From NCBI RefSeq assembly GCF_028687615.1, contig NZ_JAQTZU010000008.1, positions 1 to 64,000 of the forward strand: a DNA stretch of 64,000 nucleotides, given 5' to 3'. Shown here one piece after another: positions 18,512 through 26,824 of the stretch. This DNA is from Methylovulum sp. (lineage in GTDB: Bacteria; Pseudomonadota; Gammaproteobacteria; Methylococcales; Methylomonadaceae). Position 1 is the stretch's first letter. The number at the start of each line of letters is the position of its first letter. A program made the translations under genes and the position numbers. A model generated the notes under the pieces. It did no database searches. It saw nothing but the letters and a program-made list of their open reading frames with translations, and was not told the origin of the DNA.

Positions 18512-19318
18512 ATGTCCCTTTTTTCCGAACCCGGCCATAGCACCAACTTGATTGGTGTGGCGACCGCCTGTATTGCGAGCCATGTCTTTAATGAAAACCC
18601 CAAGCCCTTACGAATTGCCGGCACCCGCGAATCTGCTTCGGGTTTGTTTGAACAATTGGCGAAGCAGCCGGATTACGGGGCTTGCGGGCGGATTTTCCAA
18701 GATTATATGTGCGTCGTGTTTGGTTTTGAAACCGAGCAACGGCTAGGGACTGACCGTTTAGGAAGGCGGCGTTACCGCAACAGCTATCTAAGGCTGATCC
18801 AGGACTGGGGCCTGGATTCCAACAACGCCCAAGGTGCGGTGTTCAAAGGCTGGGTTGAAAGCCGTTTTGGGCTGTATCCGACTTACCATAAGCGGCAGCT
18901 CGCCAGTTTTGTGGGCAAGGATTGGGTCGGCTATATCGAAGAAAAAATGAACAGCCGCTACCACAACAACTGTATTTACATGCAGTTGGATTTGCTTTAC
19001 GAATATTGCCAGTGGGCCATCGAACGCTACCAATATCCCGCCGCCACCCATAAAACCCTTTATCGTGGCGTCAATACCTTGGAGGGTTGGCAAGCCCAGG
19101 ATACAGGCAATCAGCAGGGTATCATCCGCTTCAACAGCATTGTTTCGTTCACCGACCGCCGCAGTATCGCCAGCGAGTTTGGCGCGTACATCCTCGAAGT
19201 GGACGTGCCGATGGTGAAACTGGTTTTTTTTAATGACTTGCTGCCGCACCATGCTTTGCACGGCGAAGCGGAATATTTGGTGATCGGCGGCGATTATCGC
19301 GTCAAAGTGCAACGCTGA
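18512..19318 (+). CDS. draT: NAD+-dinitrogen-reductase ADP-D-ribosyltransferase DraT
   Basis: Inactivates nitrogenase iron protein NifH by ADP-ribosylating an arginine when ammonia appears or energy falls. The 268-residue product shows family features in the N-terminal half (NLIGVATACIASHVFNENPK, LFEQLAKQPDYGACGRIFQDYM) and the NAD-handling region KTLYRGVN, with SIVSFTDRRSIASEFGAYILEVDVP towards the C-terminus. The start is set at the ATG at 18512; a TTG two codons earlier would only add Met-Thr. It is followed by draG after 11 bases, the usual operon. This strongly implies a diazotroph, although no nif gene is present in the window. Confidence 0.92.
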   Translation: MSLFSEPGHSTNLIGVATACIASHVFNENPKPLRIAGTRESASGLFEQLAKQPDYGACGRIFQDYMCVVFGFETEQRLGTDRLGRRRYRNSYLRLIQDWGLDSNNAQGAVFKGWVESRFGLYPTYHKRQLASFVGKDWVGYIEEKMNSRYHNNCIYMQLDLLYEYCQWAIERYQYPAATHKTLYRGVNTLEGWQAQDTGNQQGIIRFNSIVSFTDRRSIASEFGAYILEVDVPMVKLVFFNDLLPHHALHGEAEYLVIGGDYRVKVQR

Positions 19319-19329
19319 CAGGGGGCAAT

Positions 19330-20211
19330 ATGACCGGACAATTATGGGATCGTGCTTTCGGGGCGTATTTGGGCCTTGCCTGCGGTGATGCCTTGGGCGC
19401 GACGGTGGAGTTTATGTCGCCTAAGCAAATCCAAAGACGCCACGGCCTACATAGCGAGATCATCGGCGGCGGTTGGTTGGGTTTGGAAGCGGGGCAAGTC
19501 ACCGATGACACACAAATGTCGCTTGCCCTGGGCCTGGCGATTATTGACCATCAGGGCTGGAATATCCGCGCGGTCGCCGATAATTTTGTCGTCTGGCTGG
19601 ACAGCAAGCCGCCGGACGTGGGCAACACCTGTAGGCGCGGCATCAACCGCTATCGGGAAAGCGGTGAACTCCACGGACTCTCAAGTGCCGACGAGGCGGG
19701 CAACGGCGCCTGTATGCGTAACCTGCCCGTGGTGCTGGCAACGCTGAACCGCCCGGATTTATTTGTCGAATGGAGCCTGCAACAAAGCCATATCACCCAT
19801 CACAACCCCTTATCCGATGCGGCGACTTTGGCGTTGGGGCGGATGGCCGGACAGTTGATCAACGGCTTGGATATGGCTGTCTGCCAACAGGAAGCCGACC
19901 GTTTGCTTAGCCAACACGGCGAATTCGCCTACCATCCCTATCCCGGCAAAGCTTCTGCTTATATTGTCCATACCGTGCAGACGGTCTTGCATTATTTTTT
20001 CAGCACCGGCAGTTTTGAAGCCTGCCTGGTCGCCACCGTCAACCAGGGCGGCGATGCCGACACCACAGGCGCGTTGGCGGGTATGTTGGCGGGGGCAAAA
20101 TACGGTGCTGGGCAAATCCCCGTGCGTTGGTTGGCAAAATTGGACGGGCAGGTGGTGCGGCAAGTGCATGAACAAACGGAAAAGTTGCTTGGCTTGGCGG
20201 GATGTTTGTAA
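19330..20211 (+). CDS. draG: ADP-ribosyl-[dinitrogen reductase] hydrolase DraG
   Basis: Removes the ADP-ribose from NifH and so reactivates nitrogenase, opposing DraT. The 293-residue product has the ADP-ribosylglycohydrolase metal sites: TDDT at residues 58-61 and [17 protein letters not shown] with Asp242 and Asp244, which bind two Mn ions. The N-terminus [22 protein letters not shown] is classical. It is 11 bases after draT with its own GGGGGC-type ribosome-binding site. In other diazotrophs activity is further controlled by GlnK and AmtB, not present here. Confidence 0.95.
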   Translation: MTGQLWDRAFGAYLGLACGDALGATVEFMSPKQIQRRHGLHSEIIGGGWLGLEAGQVTDDTQMSLALGLAIIDHQGWNIRAVADNFVVWLDSKPPDVGNTCRRGINRYRESGELHGLSSADEAGNGACMRNLPVVLATLNRPDLFVEWSLQQSHITHHNPLSDAATLALGRMAGQLINGLDMAVCQQEADRLLSQHGEFAYHPYPGKASAYIVHTVQTVLHYFFSTGSFEACLVATVNQGGDADTTGALAGMLAGAKYGAGQIPVRWLAKLDGQVVRQVHEQTEKLLGLAGCL

Positions 20212-20222
20212 TGCTTGGTTAT

Positions 20223-20265
20223 GTCGGGTTACGTTATCTCGCTACGCTCAATAAGCTAACCCGAC
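20223..20265. repeat. GTCGGGTTA..TAACCCGAC palindrome
   Basis: GTCGGGTTACGTTATC pairs imperfectly with the end AATAAGCTAACCCGAC. A lone AGCGTAACCCGAC end also occurs at about 28845-28857. It follows draG and may act as a 3' hairpin. Confidence 0.55.
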
Positions 20266-20483
20266 CTACGCAACTGTACCAAACACCCGCCCCTGCTGAC
20301 TCAGGACGGGCTGGTCACGGCCTATGGCTGCCTTTGCAAGCCACAAGATTTCCCTATCCGGCTCAAATTGACAGGCGTTTGGGAAAAATATCGGGGCATC
20401 AGATTAAAATTAACGCCCATTTACATCAGAATTACCGCCAATTCCGGTATACTGTGCGGTTTTTATTTTGGCGGAACAAAATT

Positions 20484-21206
20484 ATGAGACCCAGCGGACG
20501 CAATCCCGATCAACTGCGAGAAATAACATTCACCTGCGGCTACACTAAACATGCAGAAGGCTCTGTGTTAGTTGAATTTGGCGACACCCGCGTGTTATGC
20601 ACCGCCAGCGTTGACCGTAGTGTGCCGCGTTTTTTAAAAGGCAAAGGCGAAGGCTGGATCACGGCGGAATATGGCATGTTGCCGCGTTCCACGCATAGCC
20701 GCATGGGGCGCGAGGCCAGCAATGGACGGCAAGGCGGACGGACGCTGGAAATCCAGCGTCTGATCGGGCGTTCGTTACGGGCGGCGGTGGATTTGAAGGC
20801 CCTAGGTGAGCATACGCTGACGATAGACTGCGATGTCCTGCAAGCCGACGGCGGAACCCGCACGGCGGCGATCACCGGCGGTTTTCTGGCCTTGTCGTTG
20901 GCAGTCAAAACCATGATGAAGCGCAAATTGATCAAGTCCAGCCCCTTGTACGGTCAAGTCGCGTCCGTTTCGGTCGGTATTTTTAACGGCATTCCGGTGC
21001 TGGATTTGGATTATGCCGAAGACAGCAACGCCGAAACCGATATGAATGTGGTCATGAACGATGCGGGCGCGTTCATCGAAGTGCAAGGCACGGCGGAAGG
21101 CCATGCGTTCAGGAAAGAAGAGCTGGATGCCATGCTGGCGTTGGCGGGCGGCGGTATCGCCCAATTGATGGAAAAACAACGCCAGGTGCTGGAGACCTAT
21201 CGTTGA
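20484..21206 (+). CDS. rph: Ribonuclease PH
   Basis: Phosphorolytic 3'-5' exoribonuclease that trims tRNA 3' ends. The product of 240 residues starts [20 protein letters not shown] and holds the RNase PH core: [47 protein letters not shown], and [20 protein letters not shown]. The open frame continues upstream for 94 codons, but the homology begins at the ATG at 20484, so that start is used. It overlaps rdgB by one base, a conserved pair in gammaproteobacteria. Confidence 0.96.
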   Translation: MRPSGRNPDQLREITFTCGYTKHAEGSVLVEFGDTRVLCTASVDRSVPRFLKGKGEGWITAEYGMLPRSTHSRMGREASNGRQGGRTLEIQRLIGRSLRAAVDLKALGEHTLTIDCDVLQADGGTRTAAITGGFLALSLAVKTMMKRKLIKSSPLYGQVASVSVGIFNGIPVLDLDYAEDSNAETDMNVVMNDAGAFIEVQGTAEGHAFRKEELDAMLALAGGGIAQLMEKQRQVLETYR

Positions 21207-21823
21207 TGTTGTCTTCGGGCCAGCAAATTGTTTTAGCCAGCGGCAATGCCGGAAAAATCCGCGAAATCCAGGCGATTCTGGTGCATCAGGTGGTTGTGCC
21301 GCAGGCGGCGTTTAATGTTGTTGAATGCGAAGAAACGGGTGCAACGTTTATTGAAAACGCCATTTTGAAAGCCCGTAATGCGGCGGCCTATTCTGGCCTG
21401 CCCGCGCTTGCCGATGATTCGGGGTTGCTTGTCGATGCCTTAAACGGTGCGCCCGGGGTCAAATCGGCACGCTATGCGGGCGATGGCGCCAGCGACCAGG
21501 ACAATGTGAAGAAATTGCTGCAAGCCTTGGATGGCGTACCTGACGGACAGCGCAGTGCGCGTTTTGTCTGTGTCATCGCCTTGCTTGAACACGCCGATGA
21601 CCCTTGCCCGGTGGTTGCCCAAGGGGTTTGGGAAGGGCGGATACTTCATCAACCTATGGGCAGCCAAGGCTTCGGTTATGACCCGGTTTTTTGGGTACCT
21701 GGGCATCATTGTTCATCCGCGTTATTGCCTGCCGCGCTTAAAAACGCGTTAAGCCATAGGGGGCAGGCGTTGCGGCAATTGTTGGCGTTGCTGGAGGCAA
21801 GGGCGGGTGTCGCGGCGGGATAA
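21206..21823 (+). CDS. rdgB: XTP/dITP diphosphatase (RdgB/HAM1)
   Basis: House-cleaning pyrophosphatase that hydrolyses non-canonical purine nucleotides (dITP, XTP). It shows [41 protein letters not shown] (catalytic/metal region) and [12 protein letters not shown], with [14 protein letters not shown] at the C-terminus. The ATG at 21206 lies inside the rph stop (TGATG), so the genes are coupled; product 205 residues. Complete and ordinary. Confidence 0.95.
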   Translation: MLSSGQQIVLASGNAGKIREIQAILVHQVVVPQAAFNVVECEETGATFIENAILKARNAAAYSGLPALADDSGLLVDALNGAPGVKSARYAGDGASDQDNVKKLLQALDGVPDGQRSARFVCVIALLEHADDPCPVVAQGVWEGRILHQPMGSQGFGYDPVFWVPGHHCSSALLPAALKNALSHRGQALRQLLALLEARAGVAAG

Positions 21824-22003
21824 GTTGGTTGTCGATGGCGGTTTGTTCCGGGTTTTCTTTGTTTAATAAATGATAGTGTGTTGATTGCTAAGCTAAAATA
21901 GCTTTTACCTTAACCCAAGTCCGGTTCCGAAAAATGCAAGGTCAAATCCAGCAGTTTTGGGATTTGACCTTGGCATCTAAAATTTTTTATAAACAGTCAT
22001 TTT

Positions 22004-22516
22004 ATGAAAACAAGAACAAAATATAGCTTAATCGTCTTTGGCCTATTTATTTTGGAATTTTTGCCTATCCCATTTTCTTCCATTTATAGTTTGTATGCGA
22101 TCAGAAAACGCCCTGATTGGCTGCCGAATGCCATGGACAGGCTGTATGCAGACCATCCGAAACATGGCTTGGAGGGTGATGAGGCTAATTTGCACGAGGC
22201 TAATTTTAAACGCGTCCAAACCCAATGCACTATCGTCTTGGCGATGATGTTCACGGTTGATTTGTTAGTCCCCGTCGTCATCCCCACCGCATTTTATGTG
22301 GTGCGGGTGCGGCCTAAATGGTTTAAAAACTTGGTGCTGAAGTTGTATTCCGACAAGCTTGCCAAAAAGCTAAAACCAACACTGGCTTCAGGGATGAAGC
22401 AGCCCAGCTTTGAATATCAATTGGAATTGGAGAAAAAATTGGCTGAACTTAACAGATCAAATCATGATGCCGCCAAGTTGTTGGTGCTGAGGGGCGATAA
22501 GCGGCTGTTGCAATGA
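22004..22516 (+). CDS. Two-TM protein with internally duplicated module
   Basis: A 170-residue protein I do not recognise as a named family. It has an N-terminal hydrophobic segment (about 8-33) and a second one (about 75-100). Each is followed by the same pattern: an aliphatic stretch ending in proline, SIYSLYAIRKRPDWLP...RLYADHP in the first copy and TAFYVVRVRPKWFK...KLYSDK in the second. The protein thus appears to be a duplicated membrane module. The C-terminus (about 130-170) is a charged helix (LELEKKLAELNRSN). Start ATG at 22004; no ribosome-binding site is strong. It stands alone after rdgB. Confidence 0.7.
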   Translation: MKTRTKYSLIVFGLFILEFLPIPFSSIYSLYAIRKRPDWLPNAMDRLYADHPKHGLEGDEANLHEANFKRVQTQCTIVLAMMFTVDLLVPVVIPTAFYVVRVRPKWFKNLVLKLYSDKLAKKLKPTLASGMKQPSFEYQLELEKKLAELNRSNHDAAKLLVLRGDKRLLQ

Positions 22517-22607
22517 CGCGGCCGTCTGCTTAAGGATCAAAGCAAAAGTTACCGGGCATTTAAAAATACCCGACAGGAGTGCAAACCTAGGTTTGCACTC
22601 CATAAAT

Positions 22608-23528
22608 TCAAAACAAAAATGTCACAATCGCTTGCAAACGCCCCTGTTCGATAACCGGAATTGCCAGCATGGTGCTTAAATTATCCAGTTCTGGATTGTA
22701 CTCGGCATCATGATCCCCGGTGATGATGGGCATACCCGTTAGCCAGACACGTCCTAATGCACCTTCGCCTTTTTTGACGGTGATGGTTTCAAAAATTTGC
22801 GCCAGTTCGTTGTTTTTTTTGCTGTAACCTTGTTGGCAAACCAGATGTTGGCCTTGGGCGTCAGGCATCCAGATTTGGATGCGCTTCGCCAACGGCGTGG
22901 CTTTGGCGGATAAAAAAGTCATCATGTAAGTTTGCTGCTTGTGATGGGCCACCGGGATTCCTAGGCAGGTGGTGATGCCGGCTTTTTGTGCCTCCACACC
23001 GCGGACAAACGTTTCCGGTTGCCCTATGTCCTCGATTAGCACGGGCATACCCGAAGCCCAAACTTGCCCAGGAATACCCTCGCCTTTGGACATTGCAGTT
23101 TGCCTCGAAAGCTGTTCAAAATCTTGCAAGGTGCCGTAATAGCCGTCCATGACACTGAGTTTGTCCGCTTCATGGTGGTTGCTCCATACTTCAATTGCGC
23201 CGGCATGGTCTTCATCGTCACCGCACAGGAACATGACCACCGCCAGCAAAAAATCACCGGAAAAAATAGGGATGGCGATGCCGCAGGTCAAGCCCGCTTG
23301 TTTGGCGGCGGCGGTGCGCTTGAAATACGAATGTTCAAATTCCGTCAGCATGACCGGATGGCCTTGCGCCCACGCTTTGCCAGGCAGACCTTCATCGTAA
23401 GCAAAATGTTGTTGTTCGCTGGCGGCTTTAAATTCGGTCAATGCGCCGTATAAGCCGGAACCAAACTCCAGTTGGGTGCGTTGTTTGTCGGGAATCCAAA
23501 TTTCGGTGGCTTTGATGAACGTTTTCAT
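22608..23528 (-). CDS. GAF-domain sensor protein
   Basis: A 306-residue soluble protein with three repeated GAF-like units, each with a GLPGKAW / GIPGQVW / GALGRVW motif followed by PVMLTEF / PVLIEDI / PIITGDH and an IPI/IPV strand. These are small-molecule or redox sensing units. No DNA-binding domain or kinase is attached. The ANTAR regulator gene lies 35 bases upstream on the same strand, so the pair probably works as a sensor plus RNA-binding antiterminator. The ligand is not evident; nitrogen status or redox is plausible, because draT-draG are nearby, but it is speculation. Confidence 0.85.
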   Translation of the reverse strand: MKTFIKATEIWIPDKQRTQLEFGSGLYGALTEFKAASEQQHFAYDEGLPGKAWAQGHPVMLTEFEHSYFKRTAAAKQAGLTCGIAIPIFSGDFLLAVVMFLCGDDEDHAGAIEVWSNHHEADKLSVMDGYYGTLQDFEQLSRQTAMSKGEGIPGQVWASGMPVLIEDIGQPETFVRGVEAQKAGITTCLGIPVAHHKQQTYMMTFLSAKATPLAKRIQIWMPDAQGQHLVCQQGYSKKNNELAQIFETITVKKGEGALGRVWLTGMPIITGDHDAEYNPELDNLSTMLAIPVIEQGRLQAIVTFLF

Positions 23529-23563
23529 GGGATTTTATTCATGGGGTCTTCGGCACTTAAGGT

Positions 23564-24133
23564 TTATTTGAGCAACGCCGCCATCGCAATGACGTTTTTG
23601 GCCATTTCACCCAACGTGATGTTACGGTCCATCGCCAATTTTCTGAGCGTGTGGTAAGCCTCGTTTTCGGTAAAGTTTTGGGTTTGTATCAAAATGGCTT
23701 TGGCCCGGTCTATCAATTTACGCTCTTCCAATTGGGCGCGGGCGTCCTCCAAAGCGGTTTTTAATCCTTGATGCTGGCGGAAGCGGGCTAAAGCGGCGTA
23801 GATGACGCTGGGGAGGCGGTCGCAGTCGAAACCATTGGCGATGTACGCGCTGATTTCGGCATTGATGGCTTGGTTGATGGTGTCGATATGCCCGTCGGTG
23901 GCGAACATCAGCACAGGAAGCGGCTGCTGTTGGTTGAGGCTGAGCAGGTCGGAAAGCAGGTTTTCCGAAGGGCTTTGCACATTAAAAATCAGTAAATCAG
24001 GTTTTATGTCACTGATTATGTTTAAAAATACGGTGCCATAAGCAATTCTCATGCAGTTGAAGCCATGTTGGATAAGGCTATGCTCCAGCAAGGCGTTATC
24101 GTTACCGCTGTCCATCAATAACACATTTAACAT
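23564..24133 (-). CDS. ANTAR-domain response regulator (NasT/AmiR-like)
   Basis: A 189-residue protein with an N-terminal receiver-like fold (MLNVLLMDSGNDNALLEHSL, lacking a clear phospho-Asp pattern) and a C-terminal ANTAR domain (KLIDRAKAILIQTQNFTENEAYHTLRKLAMDRNITLGEMA), which binds paired-hexaloop RNA to prevent termination. The start is set at the ATG at 24133; the longer ORF would add 23 residues without homology. It precedes a GAF protein gene on the same strand, an arrangement like the NasS/NasT and AmiC/AmiR systems. I infer control by antitermination, but no target RNA was found in the window. Confidence 0.85.
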   Translation of the reverse strand: MLNVLLMDSGNDNALLEHSLIQHGFNCMRIAYGTVFLNIISDIKPDLLIFNVQSPSENLLSDLLSLNQQQPLPVLMFATDGHIDTINQAINAEISAYIANGFDCDRLPSVIYAALARFRQHQGLKTALEDARAQLEERKLIDRAKAILIQTQNFTENEAYHTLRKLAMDRNITLGEMAKNVIAMAALLK

Positions 24134-24401
24134 AACTGAAGCGTATTTCTGTAAGCGTTGAGTGGACTTCGGGTTGTTGAAATAAAAGCGTTGGTGCACC
24201 AACGGTGAGGCATTCAGGATTTTTAGACTTGTTTACCTATTAGCTATAAGCAGATTATATGCCATAAAATGATTGTTGTTTATGGCCTTGTTTGTCAGGG
24301 CAATAGGCTCGGCTTATGTCTACATTTGGACAATAACAAGCTGGTTGCACTTATTTGGGGCTTTTGAATGTCACAGTGCACCGAATAGGGTGGGTATGTC
24401 G

Positions 24402-24526
24402 CTAAGGAACGGGCATGGAATAAGTTCGTGGATTGAGACCTGTCAGGTTTCTTGTGCCCCAGAGGGTATTAAGACCTGACAGGTCTAGCGGGTAATTGCC
24501 AAAACTATTCCATGCCCATTCCTAAG
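24402..24526. repeat. CTAAGGAA-ended nested palindrome, copy B
   Basis: Outer arms CTAAGGAACGGGCATGGAAT and ATTCCATGCCCATTCCTAAG; core halves AGACCTGTCAGGTTT and AAGACCTGACAGGTCT separated by an extra 20-base stretch. It lies between the ANTAR gene and a double-hairpin repeat. Confidence 0.8.
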
Positions 24527-24674
24527 TTATAGACTTCTTAGTGTATTTATCTGTGAGGTATAAATACTGCTTGAATTTAAATGACAAGCACTTTAGCAAC
24601 AAATTGGCAACAATGTTGTTAATGGGGAGATGATAATAAACCGTAGCAATAATAATGCAATCGGGTATCCTTAT

Positions 24675-24838
24675 ATTAATTGTTTCATCAGTGCTTGCAT
24701 TGGGCATAGAATTTCCTGCCCAAACTTTTTGGGAAAGCACTGATGAAACACACATAACGTATTGAATGGATATTACCATCCCATCACTCCTTGCTTTAGT
24801 ATTGTTAGCACACGGTGCAAGAACTGATGGGATTGTGA
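24675..24838. repeat. Double-hairpin dispersed repeat, copy 3
   Basis: First hairpin TAATTGTTTCATCAGTGCTTGC with GGAAAGCACTGATGAAAC; second ATCCCATCACTCCTTGC with GCAAGAACTGATGGGA. Spacer CACACATAACGTATTGAATGG matches copy 2. It lies just upstream of the membrane haem protein gene, 50 bases from its start. Paired mutations (TAAG with CTTA in other copies, TCAG with CTGA here) suggest compensatory change. Confidence 0.85.
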
Positions 24839-24889
24839 TATTTTTAAGGCAATTTCAATTCAATTTTTAACTACAGTGCAGGTAGCATT

Positions 24890-25786
24890 ATGACCACAAA
24901 ATATACACCCCTGAAAGACCACGACACACCGATCAAAGTGTTGTTCACTGGTTATCTTTGTACCGTTGGCATGGGGTATTTGTTTGCTTTGATGCAGATA
25001 TTGTTCACCCACGGTATGGCGGATGGGAAATTCGGCTTGTCGATAGATGATATTGTTTACAGCTATTACGGCAACCGTTCCGGTACGGTTTTAGAGCATC
25101 AACTAAACGGCGGGATGAAAGCAAACGCCTCGGCACAAGAGCGTTTTAACATGATCGAATGGGTCAGAAATGGTGCCGATGAAGAAGATTACAAAAAAGA
25201 CGGCATCGAAAAAATCATTGAAGAGCGTTGCGTGATGTGCCACAACGAAACCGCATCAGGGATACCGAATTTTAAAAAGTTTGAGCAGTTAAAAGCATTG
25301 ACTACGGAAGATAGCGGGGCGACTTTTGCGTCATTGACCCGTGTTTCCCACATCCATTTGTTTGGTATCAGCTTTATTTTCATGTTCGTCGGGCTGATTT
25401 TCAGTTTTGCCGAAACCACCACGGTACAGTACAAATGTATCGCCATCGGTATGCCTTACGCCTTTTTGCTCGCTGACATTTTGTCGTGGTGGCTGACTAA
25501 AATCCATCCGATGTTTGCGTGGCTGGTCATTTTTGCCGGTATGGGCATGGCGGTTTCGTTTATGTTTATGTGGGTCACGTCAATTCTGGAAATGTGGCTG
25601 TTCAAGCCCGTGTTTATAGATGGCATTGGCGCACGCTATTTGCAGCGGCGCGATAGCACGGAACCTTCTATCGTGGATAGGTTGTTGATTGGGCTTAAGA
25701 TGCTGTCCGAGCAAGCCAAGCCTGTTGCGGTTTGGCTGATGGATCGTGTCTTGACCGAATTAAAGGGCCTGTTTAATAAAAAATAG
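24890..25786 (+). CDS. Membrane protein with a c-type haem motif
   Basis: A 298-residue integral membrane protein. TM1 (about residues 18-40) is followed by a soluble loop of roughly 100 residues that carries one haem-attachment motif, CVMCH at residues 114-118. Three further helices come at about 150-170, 183-203 and 208-235, and there is a basic tail. The loop is expected to be periplasmic, because haem c is attached there. No named family was recognised; the single CxxCH suggests a membrane-anchored electron carrier. The start ATG at 24890 has an AGGTAGC ribosome-binding site. A double-hairpin repeat lies just upstream. Confidence 0.75.
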   Translation: MTTKYTPLKDHDTPIKVLFTGYLCTVGMGYLFALMQILFTHGMADGKFGLSIDDIVYSYYGNRSGTVLEHQLNGGMKANASAQERFNMIEWVRNGADEEDYKKDGIEKIIEERCVMCHNETASGIPNFKKFEQLKALTTEDSGATFASLTRVSHIHLFGISFIFMFVGLIFSFAETTTVQYKCIAIGMPYAFLLADILSWWLTKIHPMFAWLVIFAGMGMAVSFMFMWVTSILEMWLFKPVFIDGIGARYLQRRDSTEPSIVDRLLIGLKMLSEQAKPVAVWLMDRVLTELKGLFNKK

Positions 25787-25798
25787 CGTTTGTTATTG

Positions 25799-26272
25799 TT
25801 AGAGCAGCAGCGGGCCATCAATCGCGATAAAGCGGTTGCTGGCCTGTATCAGTGACGGTGCAGTCAGTGCCTTCACACCGTAAACTTCGGTGGTGGTGCC
25901 ATGTACGGTTCGGGCTTTATTGAGCAACAGGTCAAAATCACCGTCTCCTGAGACCAAAATAATCACATCAACTTGTGGTGCATAATCAATCACATCCAGA
26001 GTTATGCCCACATCCCAATCACCTTTTGCCGAGCCATCGCTGCGCTGGATAAAAGGTTTCAGTTTCACGTCAAAGCCAATCGTCTTCAAAATCTTCTGAA
26101 ACCCTTGTTGTTTGCTGTCGCCTTTGTCGATGGCATAGGCAAACGCGGCAACCACCGTCCGGTTTGCCGACGCTTGCGCCCAAAAAGCATGGTAATTGAA
26201 ATGCCGTTGAAAACATTGCCGCGTGGTGTAGTAAATGTTCTGCACATCAACAAAAATGGCGACTTTTTCCAT
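25799..26272 (-). CDS. NYN-domain (LabA-like) putative nuclease
   Basis: A 157-residue protein with the NYN/PIN-like fold: AIFVDVQNIYYTTRQ at the start (first Asp), KGDWDVGITLDVIDYA in the middle and ILVSGDGDFDLLLNKAR, the acidic triad of this RNase family. Family members are mostly uncharacterised RNA nucleases. It sits 3 bases downstream of ppnP on the same strand, so it is probably co-transcribed. Function is inferred from the fold only. Confidence 0.85.
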   Translation of the reverse strand: MEKVAIFVDVQNIYYTTRQCFQRHFNYHAFWAQASANRTVVAAFAYAIDKGDSKQQGFQKILKTIGFDVKLKPFIQRSDGSAKGDWDVGITLDVIDYAPQVDVIILVSGDGDFDLLLNKARTVHGTTTEVYGVKALTAPSLIQASNRFIAIDGPLLL

Positions 26273-26275
26273 TGC

Positions 26276-26590
26276 TTAACTAAGAAAAGAACAGCAATAA
26301 TCGGTGGCTGCGGTGACTTTGACGGTAAATTTGGCGTTGGCTGGCACATCGAAAGATTCACCGCCTTTGATCGCTTGCCATTGCTCTGTGTCCGGCAATA
26401 ACACTTCCAGCCCGCCATCAAGGATTTCCATAATTTCGGCGGCTCCGGTATTGAACGTGTATTCGCCAGGCAACATAAAGCCCAAAGTTTTGCTGGAGCC
26501 ATCGGCAAAACGGATGGTGCGGCTGCTGACATGGCCACCAAAATAAACATTGGCTTTTTTGACGACGGTGACGTTGGCGAATTCTGACAT
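26276..26590 (-). CDS. ppnP: Pyrimidine/purine nucleoside phosphorylase PpnP
   Basis: Small cupin-type enzyme (104 residues, DUF1255) that phosphorolytically splits several nucleosides. It has the family pattern NVYFGGHVSSRTIRFADGS, LGFMLPGEYTFNTGAAEIMEI and the end FDVPANAKFTVKV..TDYCCSF. Full length. It is the first gene of a pair with the NYN nuclease-like gene, suggesting links to nucleic-acid turnover. Confidence 0.93.
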   Translation of the reverse strand: MSEFANVTVVKKANVYFGGHVSSRTIRFADGSSKTLGFMLPGEYTFNTGAAEIMEILDGGLEVLLPDTEQWQAIKGGESFDVPANAKFTVKVTAATDYCCSFLS

Positions 26591-26754
26591 GACGTTTTTC
26601 CTGATTATTGTTCTTGATAAATAAAGTTCTTGATAAATAAAGTTGTGGGTAAAAAGCTTGGGTAAAAAGCCGCCGAATCATAGCAGATTAATCGGCTAAT
26701 TTTGGGAAGCCTGTACAAAAAAACCAGGTTTTGGTTGACAGTTTTTGGTTTTTA

Positions 26755-26773
26755 AATAACAATAATTCTTATT
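26755..26773. promoter_or_regulatory. Possible Fur-like operator upstream of the dihaem peroxidase gene
   Basis: AATAACAATAATTCTTATT agrees at 13 of 19 positions with the classical Fur box and is near-palindromic. It lies about 50 bases upstream of the start codon. The region is very AT-rich, so the match could be chance. Confidence 0.3.
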
Positions 26774-26824
26774 TATGTAATATCTATTTGTTTATATTAC
26801 AATAATTTTATAGGAATCACCGCC

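Noticed and set aside
20202..20483. N-terminal extension of the rph ORF
   Set aside because: 94 codons with no homology, running through a palindromic repeat; RNase PH begins at 20484.
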